Shown here in pieces: positions 25,564 through 35,163 of a DNA stretch of 64,000 bases. Location of the stretch: the NCBI RefSeq assembly GCF_001543325.1, contig NZ_CP013355.1, positions 2,386,001 to 2,450,000 of the forward strand, written 5' to 3'. Positions within the stretch are counted from its first letter, which is position 1. Each line of letters starts with the position of its first letter. The translations under genes were made by a program, and so were the position numbers. The notes under the pieces were generated by a model. That model did no database searches. It saw only the letters and a program-made list of their open reading frames with translations, and was not told the DNA's origin. The stretch comes from Lutibacter profundi (GTDB lineage Bacteria; Bacteroidota; Bacteroidia; Flavobacteriales; Flavobacteriaceae).

Positions 25564-27099
25564 TTACCCCAACCAGCCCTCTCTATCTAAACTTCTATAT
25601 TGAATAGCTTCAGAGATGTGAGTTGTTGAAATTTCTTGAACACCATCTAAATCAGCTATTGTTCTTGATACTTTTAAAATTCTGTCGTAAGCTCTAGCCG
25701 ATAAATTTAAACGTTCCATAGCAGTTTTTAAAAGTGTCTTACTTTCTTCGTTTAATTTGCAAAATTCACGAATATGCTTAACTGTCATTTGAGCATTGTA
25801 ATGGGTATTTTCTACATCAACAAACCGTTCAGATTGTATTTCTCTTGCTTTTGTAACGCGTTCTCTAATAGTTTTGCTTGGTTCAGCTAAGTGTTCTTCG
25901 GATAGTTTTTCAAAAGGGACAGGAGTTACTTCAATATGGATATCTATTCTGTCTAAAAGAGGTCCAGATATTTTACCTAAATAGCGTTGCATTTCAGCTG
26001 GTGATGAAGTTATAGGTGCATCAGGATCATTAAAATAACCGCTAGGGCTGGGATTCATACTTGCTACTAACATAAAACTACTAGGATATGTTACTGTAAA
26101 TCGTGCTCTAGAAATAGTAATTTCTCTATCTTCTAGTGGTTGTCTCATAACTTCTAAAACAGTACGTTTAAACTCGGGTAATTCATCTAAAAATAACACA
26201 CCGTTATGTGATAATGAAATTTCTCCTGGTTGAGGGTATTGACCTCCGCCTACTAAAGCAACATCAGAAATTGTATGATGTGGAGCGCGAAAAGGGCGTT
26301 GCCCCATTAGGCCAGCATCTTTAATTTTTCCAACAACTGAATGTATTTTTGTTGTTTCTAGAGCCTCTTGTAAAGTCATTGGAGGTAAAATAGAAGGTAG
26401 CCTTTTGCTTAACATTGTTTTTCCACTTCCTGGAGGTCCAATTAAAATAATATTATGACCTCCTGCTGCTGCAATTTCCATAGAGCGTTTTACAGATTCT
26501 TGTCCCTTAACATCTGCAAAGTCAAATTCAGGATTGTCTAAATTTTTATAAAACTCAGTACGAGTATCAATAATGGTTCGTTCTAAGGCTGTTTTTTTAT
26601 CAAAAAAATGAATAACCTCTAAAATATTCTCAACACCAAACACTTCTAAATTACTAACTATAGCCGCTTCTTTGGCATTTTGTTTTGGTAAAATAAAACC
26701 TTTAAATCCTTCTTCACTTGCTTTAATGGCAATTGGTAAAGCACCTTTTATAGGTTGTAAACTTCCATCTAATGAAAGCTCTCCCATGATTAAATAGTCG
26801 CCAATTTTTTCAGATTTAATTTGATTTGAAGCTGTTAAAATCCCAATAGCCAAAGTGAGGTCGTAAGCAGATCCTTCTTTACGTAAATCAGCGGGAGCCA
26901 TGTTTATGGTAATTTTTTTACCTGGGAGCTTGTAGCCATTATTTTTTAATGCGGCAGAAATTCGGTAACTACTTTCTTTAATAGCATTGTCTGGTAATCC
27001 AACAAGATGATATCCAATACCTTTATCTATATTTACTTCTACAGTTATTGTGGTGGCTTCAACGCCAAAGACGGCGCTACCAAAAATTTTCACTAGCAT
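25564..27099 (-). CDS. YifB-family magnesium chelatase-like AAA+ ATPase (ComM-like)
   Basis: A 511-aa cytosolic ATPase. The N-terminal ChlI-type domain (about 1-160, with IVEVNID-like repeats and NMAPADLRKEGSAYDL) precedes an AAA+ module with Walker A GPPGSGKTMLSKRLP (about 220) and Walker B GVLFLDELPEF (about 300), followed by a C-terminal lid domain. ComM, the best-studied member, is a helicase that aids branch migration during natural transformation. Full length and all motifs are intact. It appears monocistronic. Many annotation pipelines call these proteins magnesium chelatases, which is misleading since the chlorophyll pathway is absent. Confidence 0.93.
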   Translation of the reverse strand: MLVKIFGSAVFGVEATTITVEVNIDKGIGYHLVGLPDNAIKESSYRISAALKNNGYKLPGKKITINMAPADLRKEGSAYDLTLAIGILTASNQIKSEKIGDYLIMGELSLDGSLQPIKGALPIAIKASEEGFKGFILPKQNAKEAAIVSNLEVFGVENILEVIHFFDKKTALERTIIDTRTEFYKNLDNPEFDFADVKGQESVKRSMEIAAAGGHNIILIGPPGSGKTMLSKRLPSILPPMTLQEALETTKIHSVVGKIKDAGLMGQRPFRAPHHTISDVALVGGGQYPQPGEISLSHNGVLFLDELPEFKRTVLEVMRQPLEDREITISRARFTVTYPSSFMLVASMNPSPSGYFNDPDAPITSSPAEMQRYLGKISGPLLDRIDIHIEVTPVPFEKLSEEHLAEPSKTIRERVTKAREIQSERFVDVENTHYNAQMTVKHIREFCKLNEESKTLLKTAMERLNLSARAYDRILKVSRTIADLDGVQEISTTHISEAIQYRSLDREGWLG

Positions 27100-27344
27100 A
27101 TTTTTTTGTATAAAAATACAATTTCATATTAATAAATGATGCAAGAATTATATATTTTTACTTTGACATTATTTTTACGATGGCAATTTTAATAAAGGGA
27201 ATATTCAATTTTAGAAAAATAGACTCTTTAAAATTTTCGAAAATCAAAGGATTTTTAATCATATATTGAAGTAAAAACTGTACTTTTTAAAAGGAATAGA
27301 ACTAGATTTTTTTAAAGTTTTAAATAAGGTAGATAACATGTTTT

Positions 27345-28379
27345 TTAAAATTTGACAAACATTTTTTTTGTTGAATCACGTTCAACTAATTCTGTTCTAA
27401 TAATTTCAGTTTTAATATCATCAAATTCAATTTTTCCTTCAATTTTATCAATTAACCTTTTAGCTGCAACTTCACCAGTTGTATGTGCAAATCGGTTAAC
27501 ACTAGTTAGTGGCGGTGTACTATATCTTGATAAAATACCATTGGTAAATCCTATAATAGCAATATCATCAGGAATTTTAATAGTGCGTTTATTTAAAACT
27601 TGTGTTGCAATTGCTCCTGAAACTTCATCAATTGTAAAAATACCATCAACGGTATTTGTATCTAACATTTGGTTAATGCGTTTTTTTAAGCCTTTTTCGT
27701 TTTTTTGTCTAATAATAATATTTTCATTAGGAACTACATTGTATTTGGTAAGAGCTTTTAAATACCCTTTTACTCTAAAACTATTTATTTTTAATCCCTC
27801 TGAAGTAGTTATTAAAGCAATATTTTTACATTCAGAGCGCATCAAAAAACGAGTTGCTTTATAAGCACTTTTTATATTGTCTGTAACAACTTTATCACAG
27901 TTAATGTTTTTGTGTACACGATCGTACAAAACAATGGGTGTTTTTTCTTCTAAAATAGTGTAAAAATGTTCAAAGTTTTTATTCTTCAAAGTTTCTATAG
28001 ATAGGCAAGCTATAAAACCATCAATAGCTCCGTTAGAGAGCATTTCCATGGTGTCTACTTCTTTTTTGTAAGATTCATTTGTTATGCAGGTAATAATATT
28101 ATAGCCTCTTTTGGTTGAAGTTTTTTCTATTCCTCTTAAAACTCTGGCAAAGTAATAATTTAAAATGTTTGGAATTATAATACCTATTGTTTTTGTTCTT
28201 TTATTTTGTAAACTTAGCGCTAGTGTATTAGGCTTGTACTTGTGTAATTTAGCATATTCTTGAATCCTTTTTTTAGTTTCATCACTAATTTCATAACTGT
28301 CATTCAAAGCTTTTGAAACTGTAGAGATAGAAACAGATAATGCTTTTGCAATTTGTTTAATGGTTATTCTTTTATTCAT
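27345..28379 (-). CDS. LacI-family transcriptional regulator
   Basis: A 344-aa repressor-type protein. The DNA-binding head is at about residues 4-51 (TIKQIAKALSVSISTVSKAL, then the hinge region YKPNTLA) and the periplasmic-binding-protein-like sensor at about 62-335 (TIGIIIPNILNYYFARVLRG). Its start overlaps the stop of the penicillin acylase gene by 4 nt (ATGA), so it is translated from the same mRNA. LacI proteins mostly sense sugars or nucleosides. The effector here is unknown and no sugar genes are adjacent, which makes its pairing with an acylase unusual. Confidence 0.9.
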   Translation of the reverse strand: MNKRITIKQIAKALSVSISTVSKALNDSYEISDETKKRIQEYAKLHKYKPNTLALSLQNKRTKTIGIIIPNILNYYFARVLRGIEKTSTKRGYNIITCITNESYKKEVDTMEMLSNGAIDGFIACLSIETLKNKNFEHFYTILEEKTPIVLYDRVHKNINCDKVVTDNIKSAYKATRFLMRSECKNIALITTSEGLKINSFRVKGYLKALTKYNVVPNENIIIRQKNEKGLKKRINQMLDTNTVDGIFTIDEVSGAIATQVLNKRTIKIPDDIAIIGFTNGILSRYSTPPLTSVNRFAHTTGEVAAKRLIDKIEGKIEFDDIKTEIIRTELVERDSTKKMFVKF

Positions 28380-30763
28380 CTTTTAGGTTCAATCATTAGT
28401 TTAGTTGAAACACGTATAATTTCATCTTTATTCATTTTCATTTTTCTAAATTCACCTTTGTTGTACATTTTTGCTTGATCTTTGTAGTGTTTACTAAAAG
28501 GGTTACCAGATTCTCCAGTTGGCAAAATGCTAATGCTATTTTCAACATCTGAAAAATCTATAATTCTTCGTGTTGAAGAACCTGCATTCACATTATACAA
28601 GCCAGAATTGTTAAAATTAAAAATACTGTTGTTAATTACTTCGTTAGCACCTTTTATTGGAAAAGGACCAACATTAAAATAATTTTTTAAAGCAGCAATA
28701 GTTCCCAAAGGATGTTTGTGTTCTAGTGTATGTACTTTTCCCCAATTCCAAGTTGTAATATTTTTTCCAAGTTGCTTTTCTAAAGATGCTACAGATTCAC
28801 TAAGTGATTTTGATAAAATATCTTTTCTGGTTTCTATGTTGTTTTTAGTGGTTATATCATCCCACCAAATAGAAGAATCTTTTTCAATTTGACTAGCAAT
28901 AATTCTTTTTGATAAATGTGTATTTAAAAGTTGTGTAAATAGCTCACTCCCTAATTCATCTTCAAAAGTGTTTTTTAAATAGATATAAATCCATTTATTA
29001 TAAATAGTTGGAGCAACTGCATCTGTTGTATTTGAACCATTCCATAGTTGAAGAACATCAATAGCTCTTTGTTCATTTTTAGTAAAAGAGTTAAAATCAA
29101 TAATGGAAGTTAATTTTTTAATAATGCTAGGAGAAACAGCTGAAGTTACATCGTTTATCATTGCAGCCATTGTTTGTTTATTCCAATTATTTTTTGGTTC
29201 TAATAACTCAACAATACGTTTCGCCCTATCTTCAGGAAGATAATATCCAGGATACAACATATTAGCAATAGTATCAGGTTGATTATTGGCAGAATATACG
29301 TAATTCCATGACGGGTTTTCAGCCATTGGATTATTGCTAAAATTTAAATATTCAATAGGATCATCTTCACCAGAGGCTCCATCTAAAATAAATTTTCGAT
29401 TAACATTTGGTTTGTTTTTGTATAACTTACCTGCAGCCCACCAAGCTACATTTCCTTTTGCATCACCATACATAATATTTAAACCAGGTGCATAAATCAT
29501 AGAAGCACCTTTTTTTACATCTTTCATTTCGGTGGCTCTTGAAATAGTATAAAGGGCATTGAGCATTTTACCTTCAAATTTGGTAAATACCCAAGACATA
29601 GCAATAGGAGCTGTTTCTGAAATTGTATTAACAACATCATTCATAATTGGTCCATGTCGTGTGCTTTTAACATTAATAGTGACATCTTTTGCGTCTTTAA
29701 CTTTAATGGTTTTGGTAATTGTTATATAATCTTCGTAACCATTAGGAGTTTTATATTTGTTACTATTGGTAGGGTGATTTTCTTCTTTATAAAAATCAAT
29801 ATCATCATTTTCAAACATAGTTAAACCATAAGCAAAATCTCTATTGTGCCCTAATAAAGGGAATGGTACTCCTGCTAAATGATATCCGTACAATTCGTAG
29901 TTTGGTGTTGAAATATGTGCTTCATACCAAACAGCAGGTTGTGAGTACGCAATATGTGGATCATTGGCAAAAATAACATTTCCTGTACTTGTTTTTTTAG
30001 GTGAAACCACCCAACTATTACTTCCAATAAACGGGGGTATGGGTGAATTACTCATAATTTCATTTATCTGATAAACCATAGATGATAAACTTTCAACTGT
30101 AGGTTTAGAATTTTTTATAAGCACAGTATTTGGGTTGATATCAATACCAAGATCATTTATATATTGATTTCCTAATTTTTCTTTAATAACGCTTAATAAA
30201 GGGTCTGTTTTTTGAGCCATTGCAAAACTAAACGACATATAACCCATAACATTATAAATGTCAATTAATTGAAAGGGCTCTTTTTCTATACCTATTAAAG
30301 TAAATTCAATGGGTGTTGGTCCATTTTTAAGAAATTGATTAACACCATTTAAATAAGCGATAGACAACTTATAAACATCACTATTTTTATCTAATTTCTC
30401 AATAGATTTTTTGGAAGCTTCTTCAATTCCTAAACGAGCAAAAAACATATCATTCTTTAACATTTTTCCCCCAAAAATTTCTGACAATCTACCCGGAGCA
30501 ATTCTCCTCATTAATTCCATTTGCCAAAGTCTGTCCTGTGCATGCACATATCCTAAAGCCGTCATAGCATCTAATTGATTTTCAGCATAAATATGAGGAA
30601 TGCCATAATCATCAAAATATACAGTGGTTTTTTTTGTGATGTTTTCCAACTTAATAGAACCAGAATAGGAAGGTTTCAAACTGTTGAAATAAATTACCCC
30701 TCCAATTAAAACGAATACTAAAAGTAGACTAATTATGATTAAAACTTTTTTAAATGTGCGCAT
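28376..30763 (-). CDS. Penicillin acylase family protein (Ntn hydrolase)
   Basis: A 795-aa precursor anchored or exported through an N-terminal hydrophobic segment (residues 6-26). The N-terminal domain has RDxxGIPHI-like DDYGIPHIYAEN and ALGYVHAQDRLWQMELMRR. Autocleavage would expose the catalytic S248 in FIGSNSWVVSPKKT, the hallmark of the Ntn-hydrolase beta chain. A conserved NDPHIAYSQPAVWYE follows. The family hydrolyses amide bonds of beta-lactams, N-acyl-homoserine lactones or other acyl amides; the substrate cannot be told here. It is the first gene of a two-gene operon with the LacI regulator. Confidence 0.9.
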   Translation of the reverse strand: MRTFKKVLIIISLLLVFVLIGGVIYFNSLKPSYSGSIKLENITKKTTVYFDDYGIPHIYAENQLDAMTALGYVHAQDRLWQMELMRRIAPGRLSEIFGGKMLKNDMFFARLGIEEASKKSIEKLDKNSDVYKLSIAYLNGVNQFLKNGPTPIEFTLIGIEKEPFQLIDIYNVMGYMSFSFAMAQKTDPLLSVIKEKLGNQYINDLGIDINPNTVLIKNSKPTVESLSSMVYQINEIMSNSPIPPFIGSNSWVVSPKKTSTGNVIFANDPHIAYSQPAVWYEAHISTPNYELYGYHLAGVPFPLLGHNRDFAYGLTMFENDDIDFYKEENHPTNSNKYKTPNGYEDYITITKTIKVKDAKDVTINVKSTRHGPIMNDVVNTISETAPIAMSWVFTKFEGKMLNALYTISRATEMKDVKKGASMIYAPGLNIMYGDAKGNVAWWAAGKLYKNKPNVNRKFILDGASGEDDPIEYLNFSNNPMAENPSWNYVYSANNQPDTIANMLYPGYYLPEDRAKRIVELLEPKNNWNKQTMAAMINDVTSAVSPSIIKKLTSIIDFNSFTKNEQRAIDVLQLWNGSNTTDAVAPTIYNKWIYIYLKNTFEDELGSELFTQLLNTHLSKRIIASQIEKDSSIWWDDITTKNNIETRKDILSKSLSESVASLEKQLGKNITTWNWGKVHTLEHKHPLGTIAALKNYFNVGPFPIKGANEVINNSIFNFNNSGLYNVNAGSSTRRIIDFSDVENSISILPTGESGNPFSKHYKDQAKMYNKGEFRKMKMNKDEIIRVSTKLMIEPKR

Positions 30764-30893
30764 TTGAAAATAATTATTTTATCGTTAGTTCAAATATAAT
30801 ATTTTATATCATACAAACATAAATTGTAAAAAATATTTGTCTAAATGTAAAGTATTTATTACATTTAGATAAATGTTAAAATAAAATAGTTAT

Positions 30894-31367
30894 ATGAAAT
30901 CAAGATTTTTATTTCCACATAAATATAAACTCCTAGGATGGTTTTTATTTATAGGAGGATTTGCATTAGGAATAGTTTTACTGTTTAATGACTATGAATA
31001 CCCTCAATGGGAAATGAATGTTTTTCCTTTATTGGGAGAAAAGGATGTATTTTCTTTATCTCCCTTAAAATGGAAAAAAAATAATGTGTCAGATGAAATT
31101 GCTTCAATTTTACTAATTGTAGGCGGAATTTTAGTCTCATTTTCAAAAACAAAAGACGAAGATGAATATATTTCAAAAATTAGAATGGAATCTTTAATTT
31201 GGGCAACCTATATAAATTATATTATTTTAATTTTTGCAGTATTTTTTGTGTTTGATTTAACTTTTTTAAACATTATGATTTTTAATATGTTTACCATATT
31301 ATTTTTCTTTATAATTCGTTTTCACTACGTATTGTACAAATCTAAAAATGTTTTTGAAGATGAATAA
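30894..31367 (+). CDS. Small integral membrane protein of unknown function
   Basis: A 157-aa protein I do not recognise beyond its topology. Four hydrophobic stretches are visible: about residues 13-31 (LGWFLFIGGFALGIVLLF), 67-81 (ASILLIVGGILVSF), 104-121 and 124-147. Between the second and third lies an acidic, charged segment (SKTKDEDEYISK). Its end overlaps the next gene, which encodes a tiny HTH regulator, so the two likely form a regulatory pair or operon. Similar membrane protein/HTH pairs occur in other flavobacteria, but no function is established that I know of. Confidence 0.75.
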   Translation: MKSRFLFPHKYKLLGWFLFIGGFALGIVLLFNDYEYPQWEMNVFPLLGEKDVFSLSPLKWKKNNVSDEIASILLIVGGILVSFSKTKDEDEYISKIRMESLIWATYINYIILIFAVFFVFDLTFLNIMIFNMFTILFFFIIRFHYVLYKSKNVFEDE

Positions 31368-31560
31368 TACAATAAAAGTTGAACGAGCAATTTATAATTT
31401 AACTCAAGCCAAATTGGCTGAAATGATTGGTGTTAGTAGGCAAACTATAAATGCTATGGAATTAAACAAATACGTTCCGTCAACGGTATTGGCTTTGAAA
31501 ATTTCAAGAATATTTAAAAAACCTGTCAATGAAATTTTCTTTTTGGATAAAGATGATTAA
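31360..31560 (+). CDS. Small XRE-type helix-turn-helix regulator
   Basis: A 66-aa protein consisting almost only of a Cro/C1-type HTH domain: NLTQAKLAEMIGVSRQTINA, followed by the family-typical NKYVPSTVLALKISRIFKKP and an acidic C-terminus. The upstream ATG at 31348 would give 70 aa; the ATG at 31360 is preferred because close relatives begin with the MNNxIKVERAxxNLTQ pattern. The gene overlaps the membrane protein gene by 8 nt, so it is translationally coupled to it. Its last 4 nt overlap the convergent DinB gene. Confidence 0.85.
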   Translation: MNNTIKVERAIYNLTQAKLAEMIGVSRQTINAMELNKYVPSTVLALKISRIFKKPVNEIFFLDKDD

Positions 31561-32072
31561 AGATATTTTTCTTTAATAATATTTAAATGGTGAATTTGAT
31601 GGCCAGCGATAATAAATCCTAATGCTCTAACAGACATGTTGTTCCCGTTTGCAGATCCAGCATTGATTAACATTTCATTTGAAAAACTTTTAAATAGTGA
31701 AATGGTAGCCTTTCTAATTAAAGAAAACTCATTTAACAACTCATTAAAATCTCTACTATTTCCATTAGAGTTATTTACATACCAATCTTCATCAAAACCT
31801 TGTAAATCTGTAGTGTCATTTCTAGCAAAGCGCAAAGCTCTATAACTCAACACTCGTTCTGCATCAATTATGTGTTGAATTAATTCTTTAATAGTCCATT
31901 TTCCTTCTTCATATCTATATTGAAGTTTTTCTTCAGGTAAGTCTTTCAGTGTATTCATTAAATTTTCTAATGAATCATTTAATATTTCCAATAAATTTAC
32001 ATCACCTAAAATTGTAATATAATTTTTATAGAAGGGTGAATATTCGTTTTCTTTTAGCTGATTTGAGTTCAT
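31557..32072 (-). CDS. DinB-family protein
   Basis: A 171-aa four-helix-bundle protein of the DinB/YfiT-type superfamily. Metal-binding histidines are visible in ELIQHIIDAERVLSYRALRF and near the C-terminus in AGHQIHHLNIIKEKYL; the conserved middle part is GFDEDWYVNNSN. Such proteins are often thiol-dependent metalloenzymes (bacillithiol or similar transferases), but flavobacterial members are uncharacterised. It starts 2 nt after the PEP carboxylase stop and may be co-transcribed with it. It overlaps the HTH gene tail to tail by 4 nt. Confidence 0.87.
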   Translation of the reverse strand: MNSNQLKENEYSPFYKNYITILGDVNLLEILNDSLENLMNTLKDLPEEKLQYRYEEGKWTIKELIQHIIDAERVLSYRALRFARNDTTDLQGFDEDWYVNNSNGNSRDFNELLNEFSLIRKATISLFKSFSNEMLINAGSANGNNMSVRALGFIIAGHQIHHLNIIKEKYL

Positions 32073-32074
32073 AA

Positions 32075-34663
32075 TTAAGCTGAATTTCTACTTGCGTTAA
32101 TATTTCCAAACAATGATCTAGTTACCATTTTTTCATATACTTTAATTAAATTAGTATCAGGATTTTGTTGTTTTTGTAATTTCTGAATCTCACGCAATGC
32201 ATATTGTTGTATGGTTAGTAAAGGTAGCACAATATTTTCGCGAATATCTATAGATGCTTTTCCAACTTTATTGCTTTGCATTAATTCATCATAGTTAGAA
32301 AGTTTTAAAATAAGCCTTTTCGAAATTTTATATTCATTGTAAATAAGTTTCCAAAAAGCTCCAAATTCTTCATCTTCACTCATATATTTGGTTAGTTCAA
32401 AAAAAGATTTTGAAAGAGACATCATACTATTTCCAATAAGTGTTTTGAAAAAATCGGAATTATTATAAAATGTTTTTAGTTTATTAAATTCACCATTATC
32501 TTCATATTTTTTTAGAGCAGATCCAACGCCATAAAAACCAGGAACATTTTGTTTTAGCTGACTCCAAGAGCCAACAAAAGGTATAGCACGTAAATCTGCA
32601 AAGTTTAATTTTTTAGATTTAGAACGTTTTGAAGGTCGACTTCCAATATTCGTTTTAGCATAATATTTTAAAGTACTCATTCGTTCTAAGTATGGTAAAA
32701 ATTTTGGATGGTTTTTGAAATTGGTATAAGCTTCATAGCTAGTTAATGCCAAATCATTCATAATTTCAGTATCTTCTTTAGTCATAACATTATTAGTACT
32801 ACTAAATAATTCGTTTGAAATTCCTGAACTTAATAATTGTTCAATATTGTATTGAGCAGCATCTAAGGTTCCAAAATTGGAGCTAATAGTTTGTCCTTGT
32901 ACCGTTAATTGTATTTCTTCATCTTCAATGGTTGGGCCTAATGACGCATAAAATTGATGTGTTTTTCCACCACCACGAGCAGGTGGGCCACCACGACCAT
33001 CAAAAAAGATAACTTTTATACCGTGCTCTCTAGATATTTTTGTTAAGTTTTCTTTTGCTTTAAAAATAGACCAGTTTGCCATTAAATAACCACCATCTTT
33101 TGTTCCGTCAGAAAAGCCAAGCATAATAGTTTGTTTATTATTTCTATTTTTCAAATGCTTTTTATAGGCAGTGTTTGTGTATAATTTTTTCATAACACTC
33201 GTTGCATTTGTTAAGTCATTAATAGTTTCAAAAAGTGGAATAATATCAACGGTTATATTGTGTTTAAAATCGCATAAATTAAACATTGCAAATGTTTCCA
33301 TTACATTTACGGCAGTTTGGTTATTACTAATAATATAGCGATTTGCGCCTTTTTCTCCATTACTTTGCTGAATGGTTTTTACAGCGTGTATTGAGCTTAA
33401 TGTTTTGGTAACCATTTCATCTTTAAAAATAGATATATCAATGTTATCAGAAACTTTTGAAAGAATGTTTAGTTGTTCATTTTCTGAAAGTTCTAAATAG
33501 TTTTTTGGAAATAAGTTACTTCCATTTTTTTGTAAAGTTGTTACAATTTCTGAAAAAACTGTGTGATGGATTCTACTATCTTGTCGAATATCTAACGTTG
33601 CAAAATGATATCCAAATAAGTGCACTTTATTGATAAAATCGTTAATTTCATCTAAATAAAGAGATTGGTGTTTTGTAATAAGTGTTTCTTTTATTTGAAA
33701 TAATTTTTCTTTAAACAAGTTTAAAGGAAGTAGTGTTTTAAAATCAGAATTAACGCTATTTTCAAAAATCATTTTTTCTAATTCTAAAATAGGCTGTTCA
33801 ACACCATCAAAAGTTAAACGCCTTTTTAATAAACGAATATCTTTATAATAATTTTTTAAAATGGTTTGTTTTAAACGTTTGGCAACATCTAAAGTAATTT
33901 GTGTGGTAACAAAAGGGTTTCCATCTCTATCACCTCCAGGCCAAAAACCTAAATTAATTATCTCATTATCAATTAGTTCCCCGTTTAATATGTTGCTTTG
34001 AATATAGCTGTATACTTTTGAAATTGAGTGATAGAATACATTTTCTAAATACCATATTAAATTAATGGCTTCATCAAAAGGAGTGGGCTTTTCGTGTTTA
34101 AAAAACGGAGTTTTTCCCAACTGAGCTAGAAGTTTATTTATTAATAATAAATTATTATTTTCAATAGCTTCTGTTAAATCTGTTATAATTCCTAAAACAG
34201 TTCCAGGATAAAATTGTGTTGGGTGAGCTGTTAAAACAACGCGAACTTTAAAGTTTTTGAGATAATTTTTTAAATCTTCTTTTTTGTTTTCTAAAGAGGC
34301 CATTTCTTTGCTATTCCGTAAAGTCCCAACACCATCCATATTGTTAACAATTGGGAATGCTGCATCTTCAATTGCATCAAATAAAACAACCTGACGTTCA
34401 ATGTATTGAATAAATTTAAACAATAAATTTATTTTTTCTGTTTCAGTTGGGTTTTCTTGGTATGTTTTAAAAAAGGTTTCTACAATTTCGGTTGGATTTT
34501 TTTTGTTTAAAAACCCATTTTCACAAACATCATGAAATAGTGGTAACAAAACGCCTGTTTTTGTTATTGTATCAAACGGAAGTGTCATAAAAATACTATT
34601 GTAAATTTGGTATTTTGCGAGTACATTTTCGTTAAACCTCGTAAGTTTTGGTGATTTGTGCAT
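32075..34663 (-). CDS. ppc: Phosphoenolpyruvate carboxylase
   Basis: This 862-aa enzyme adds bicarbonate to PEP to give oxaloacetate and so refills the TCA cycle. Both catalytic regions are present: VVLTAHPTQFYPG with the active histidine near residue 147, and FDGRGGPPARGGGKTHQF near 558. The conserved GFWPGGDRDGNPFV lies near 240. The C-terminus reads NASRNSA; most bacterial PEP carboxylases end in NTG, so this terminus differs slightly. The Bacteroidota form also has PPA in place of TVG in the glycine-rich loop. DinB follows after 2 nt. Confidence 0.95.
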   Translation of the reverse strand: MHKSPKLTRFNENVLAKYQIYNSIFMTLPFDTITKTGVLLPLFHDVCENGFLNKKNPTEIVETFFKTYQENPTETEKINLLFKFIQYIERQVVLFDAIEDAAFPIVNNMDGVGTLRNSKEMASLENKKEDLKNYLKNFKVRVVLTAHPTQFYPGTVLGIITDLTEAIENNNLLLINKLLAQLGKTPFFKHEKPTPFDEAINLIWYLENVFYHSISKVYSYIQSNILNGELIDNEIINLGFWPGGDRDGNPFVTTQITLDVAKRLKQTILKNYYKDIRLLKRRLTFDGVEQPILELEKMIFENSVNSDFKTLLPLNLFKEKLFQIKETLITKHQSLYLDEINDFINKVHLFGYHFATLDIRQDSRIHHTVFSEIVTTLQKNGSNLFPKNYLELSENEQLNILSKVSDNIDISIFKDEMVTKTLSSIHAVKTIQQSNGEKGANRYIISNNQTAVNVMETFAMFNLCDFKHNITVDIIPLFETINDLTNATSVMKKLYTNTAYKKHLKNRNNKQTIMLGFSDGTKDGGYLMANWSIFKAKENLTKISREHGIKVIFFDGRGGPPARGGGKTHQFYASLGPTIEDEEIQLTVQGQTISSNFGTLDAAQYNIEQLLSSGISNELFSSTNNVMTKEDTEIMNDLALTSYEAYTNFKNHPKFLPYLERMSTLKYYAKTNIGSRPSKRSKSKKLNFADLRAIPFVGSWSQLKQNVPGFYGVGSALKKYEDNGEFNKLKTFYNNSDFFKTLIGNSMMSLSKSFFELTKYMSEDEEFGAFWKLIYNEYKISKRLILKLSNYDELMQSNKVGKASIDIRENIVLPLLTIQQYALREIQKLQKQQNPDTNLIKVYEKMVTRSLFGNINASRNSA

Positions 34664-34751
34664 GTTTTTTATTTAGAATTGAAAATTACAAAAGCTTCAT
34701 TAAAAAAGATTGTTTTGGTAAATAATTTAACGAAAACGTTTTTTAAAAACA

Positions 34752-35123
34752 CTATTTTTTATTTTTTTCACGGACTTTGTATAAATCAGCAATTTTAAAA
34801 AAACTTTTTTGTAACTGTAAATTACTGTAAAGTTTATTATATGAATCGTAAATAAATTCAGTAGGAGGGTTGTATATAGGGTACATAGGAATGTTAAAAT
34901 AACCTTCTTCAATATTTCTTAATTTTAAGAACATAAATTGGTAAGATGTTAAACGAAGTCTTTGGTTTATGTGGTATTTACTATTTAAGTTTGCCGTTTT
35001 TTTAAATACGGTTGTATAAATACTTGAAGGTAGTTTGCGTGTTTTGTCTTTTTCTTGTGAAAAACTTATAAAAGTAACAAGTAACAATGGTATTAATATA
35101 ATTTTATATTTATTAAAAAACAT
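34752..35123 (-). CDS. Exported protein of unknown function
   Basis: A 123-aa protein with a clear signal peptide (residues 1 to about 22, IILIPLLLVTFISFSQ). The mature part is basic and rich in tyrosine and asparagine, with NQRLRLTSYQFMFLKLRN and PMYPIYNPPTEFIYDSY as its more distinctive parts. I recognise no domain. It lies between tilS (40-nt gap upstream on the same strand) and ppc and may share the tilS transcript. It is probably a small periplasmic or outer-membrane-associated protein. Another frame in this region (34727-34912) is an overlap and is not accepted. Confidence 0.65.
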   Translation of the reverse strand: MFFNKYKIILIPLLLVTFISFSQEKDKTRKLPSSIYTTVFKKTANLNSKYHINQRLRLTSYQFMFLKLRNIEEGYFNIPMYPIYNPPTEFIYDSYNKLYSNLQLQKSFFKIADLYKVREKNKK

Positions 35124-35163
35124 AGAGAAAAACTAAACTAAATTATATGAGGTGGTTTTAAAG

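Noticed and set aside
25564-27099. Magnesium chelatase of chlorophyll synthesis
   Set aside because: The domain order is that of YifB/ComM, and no pigment genes are present.
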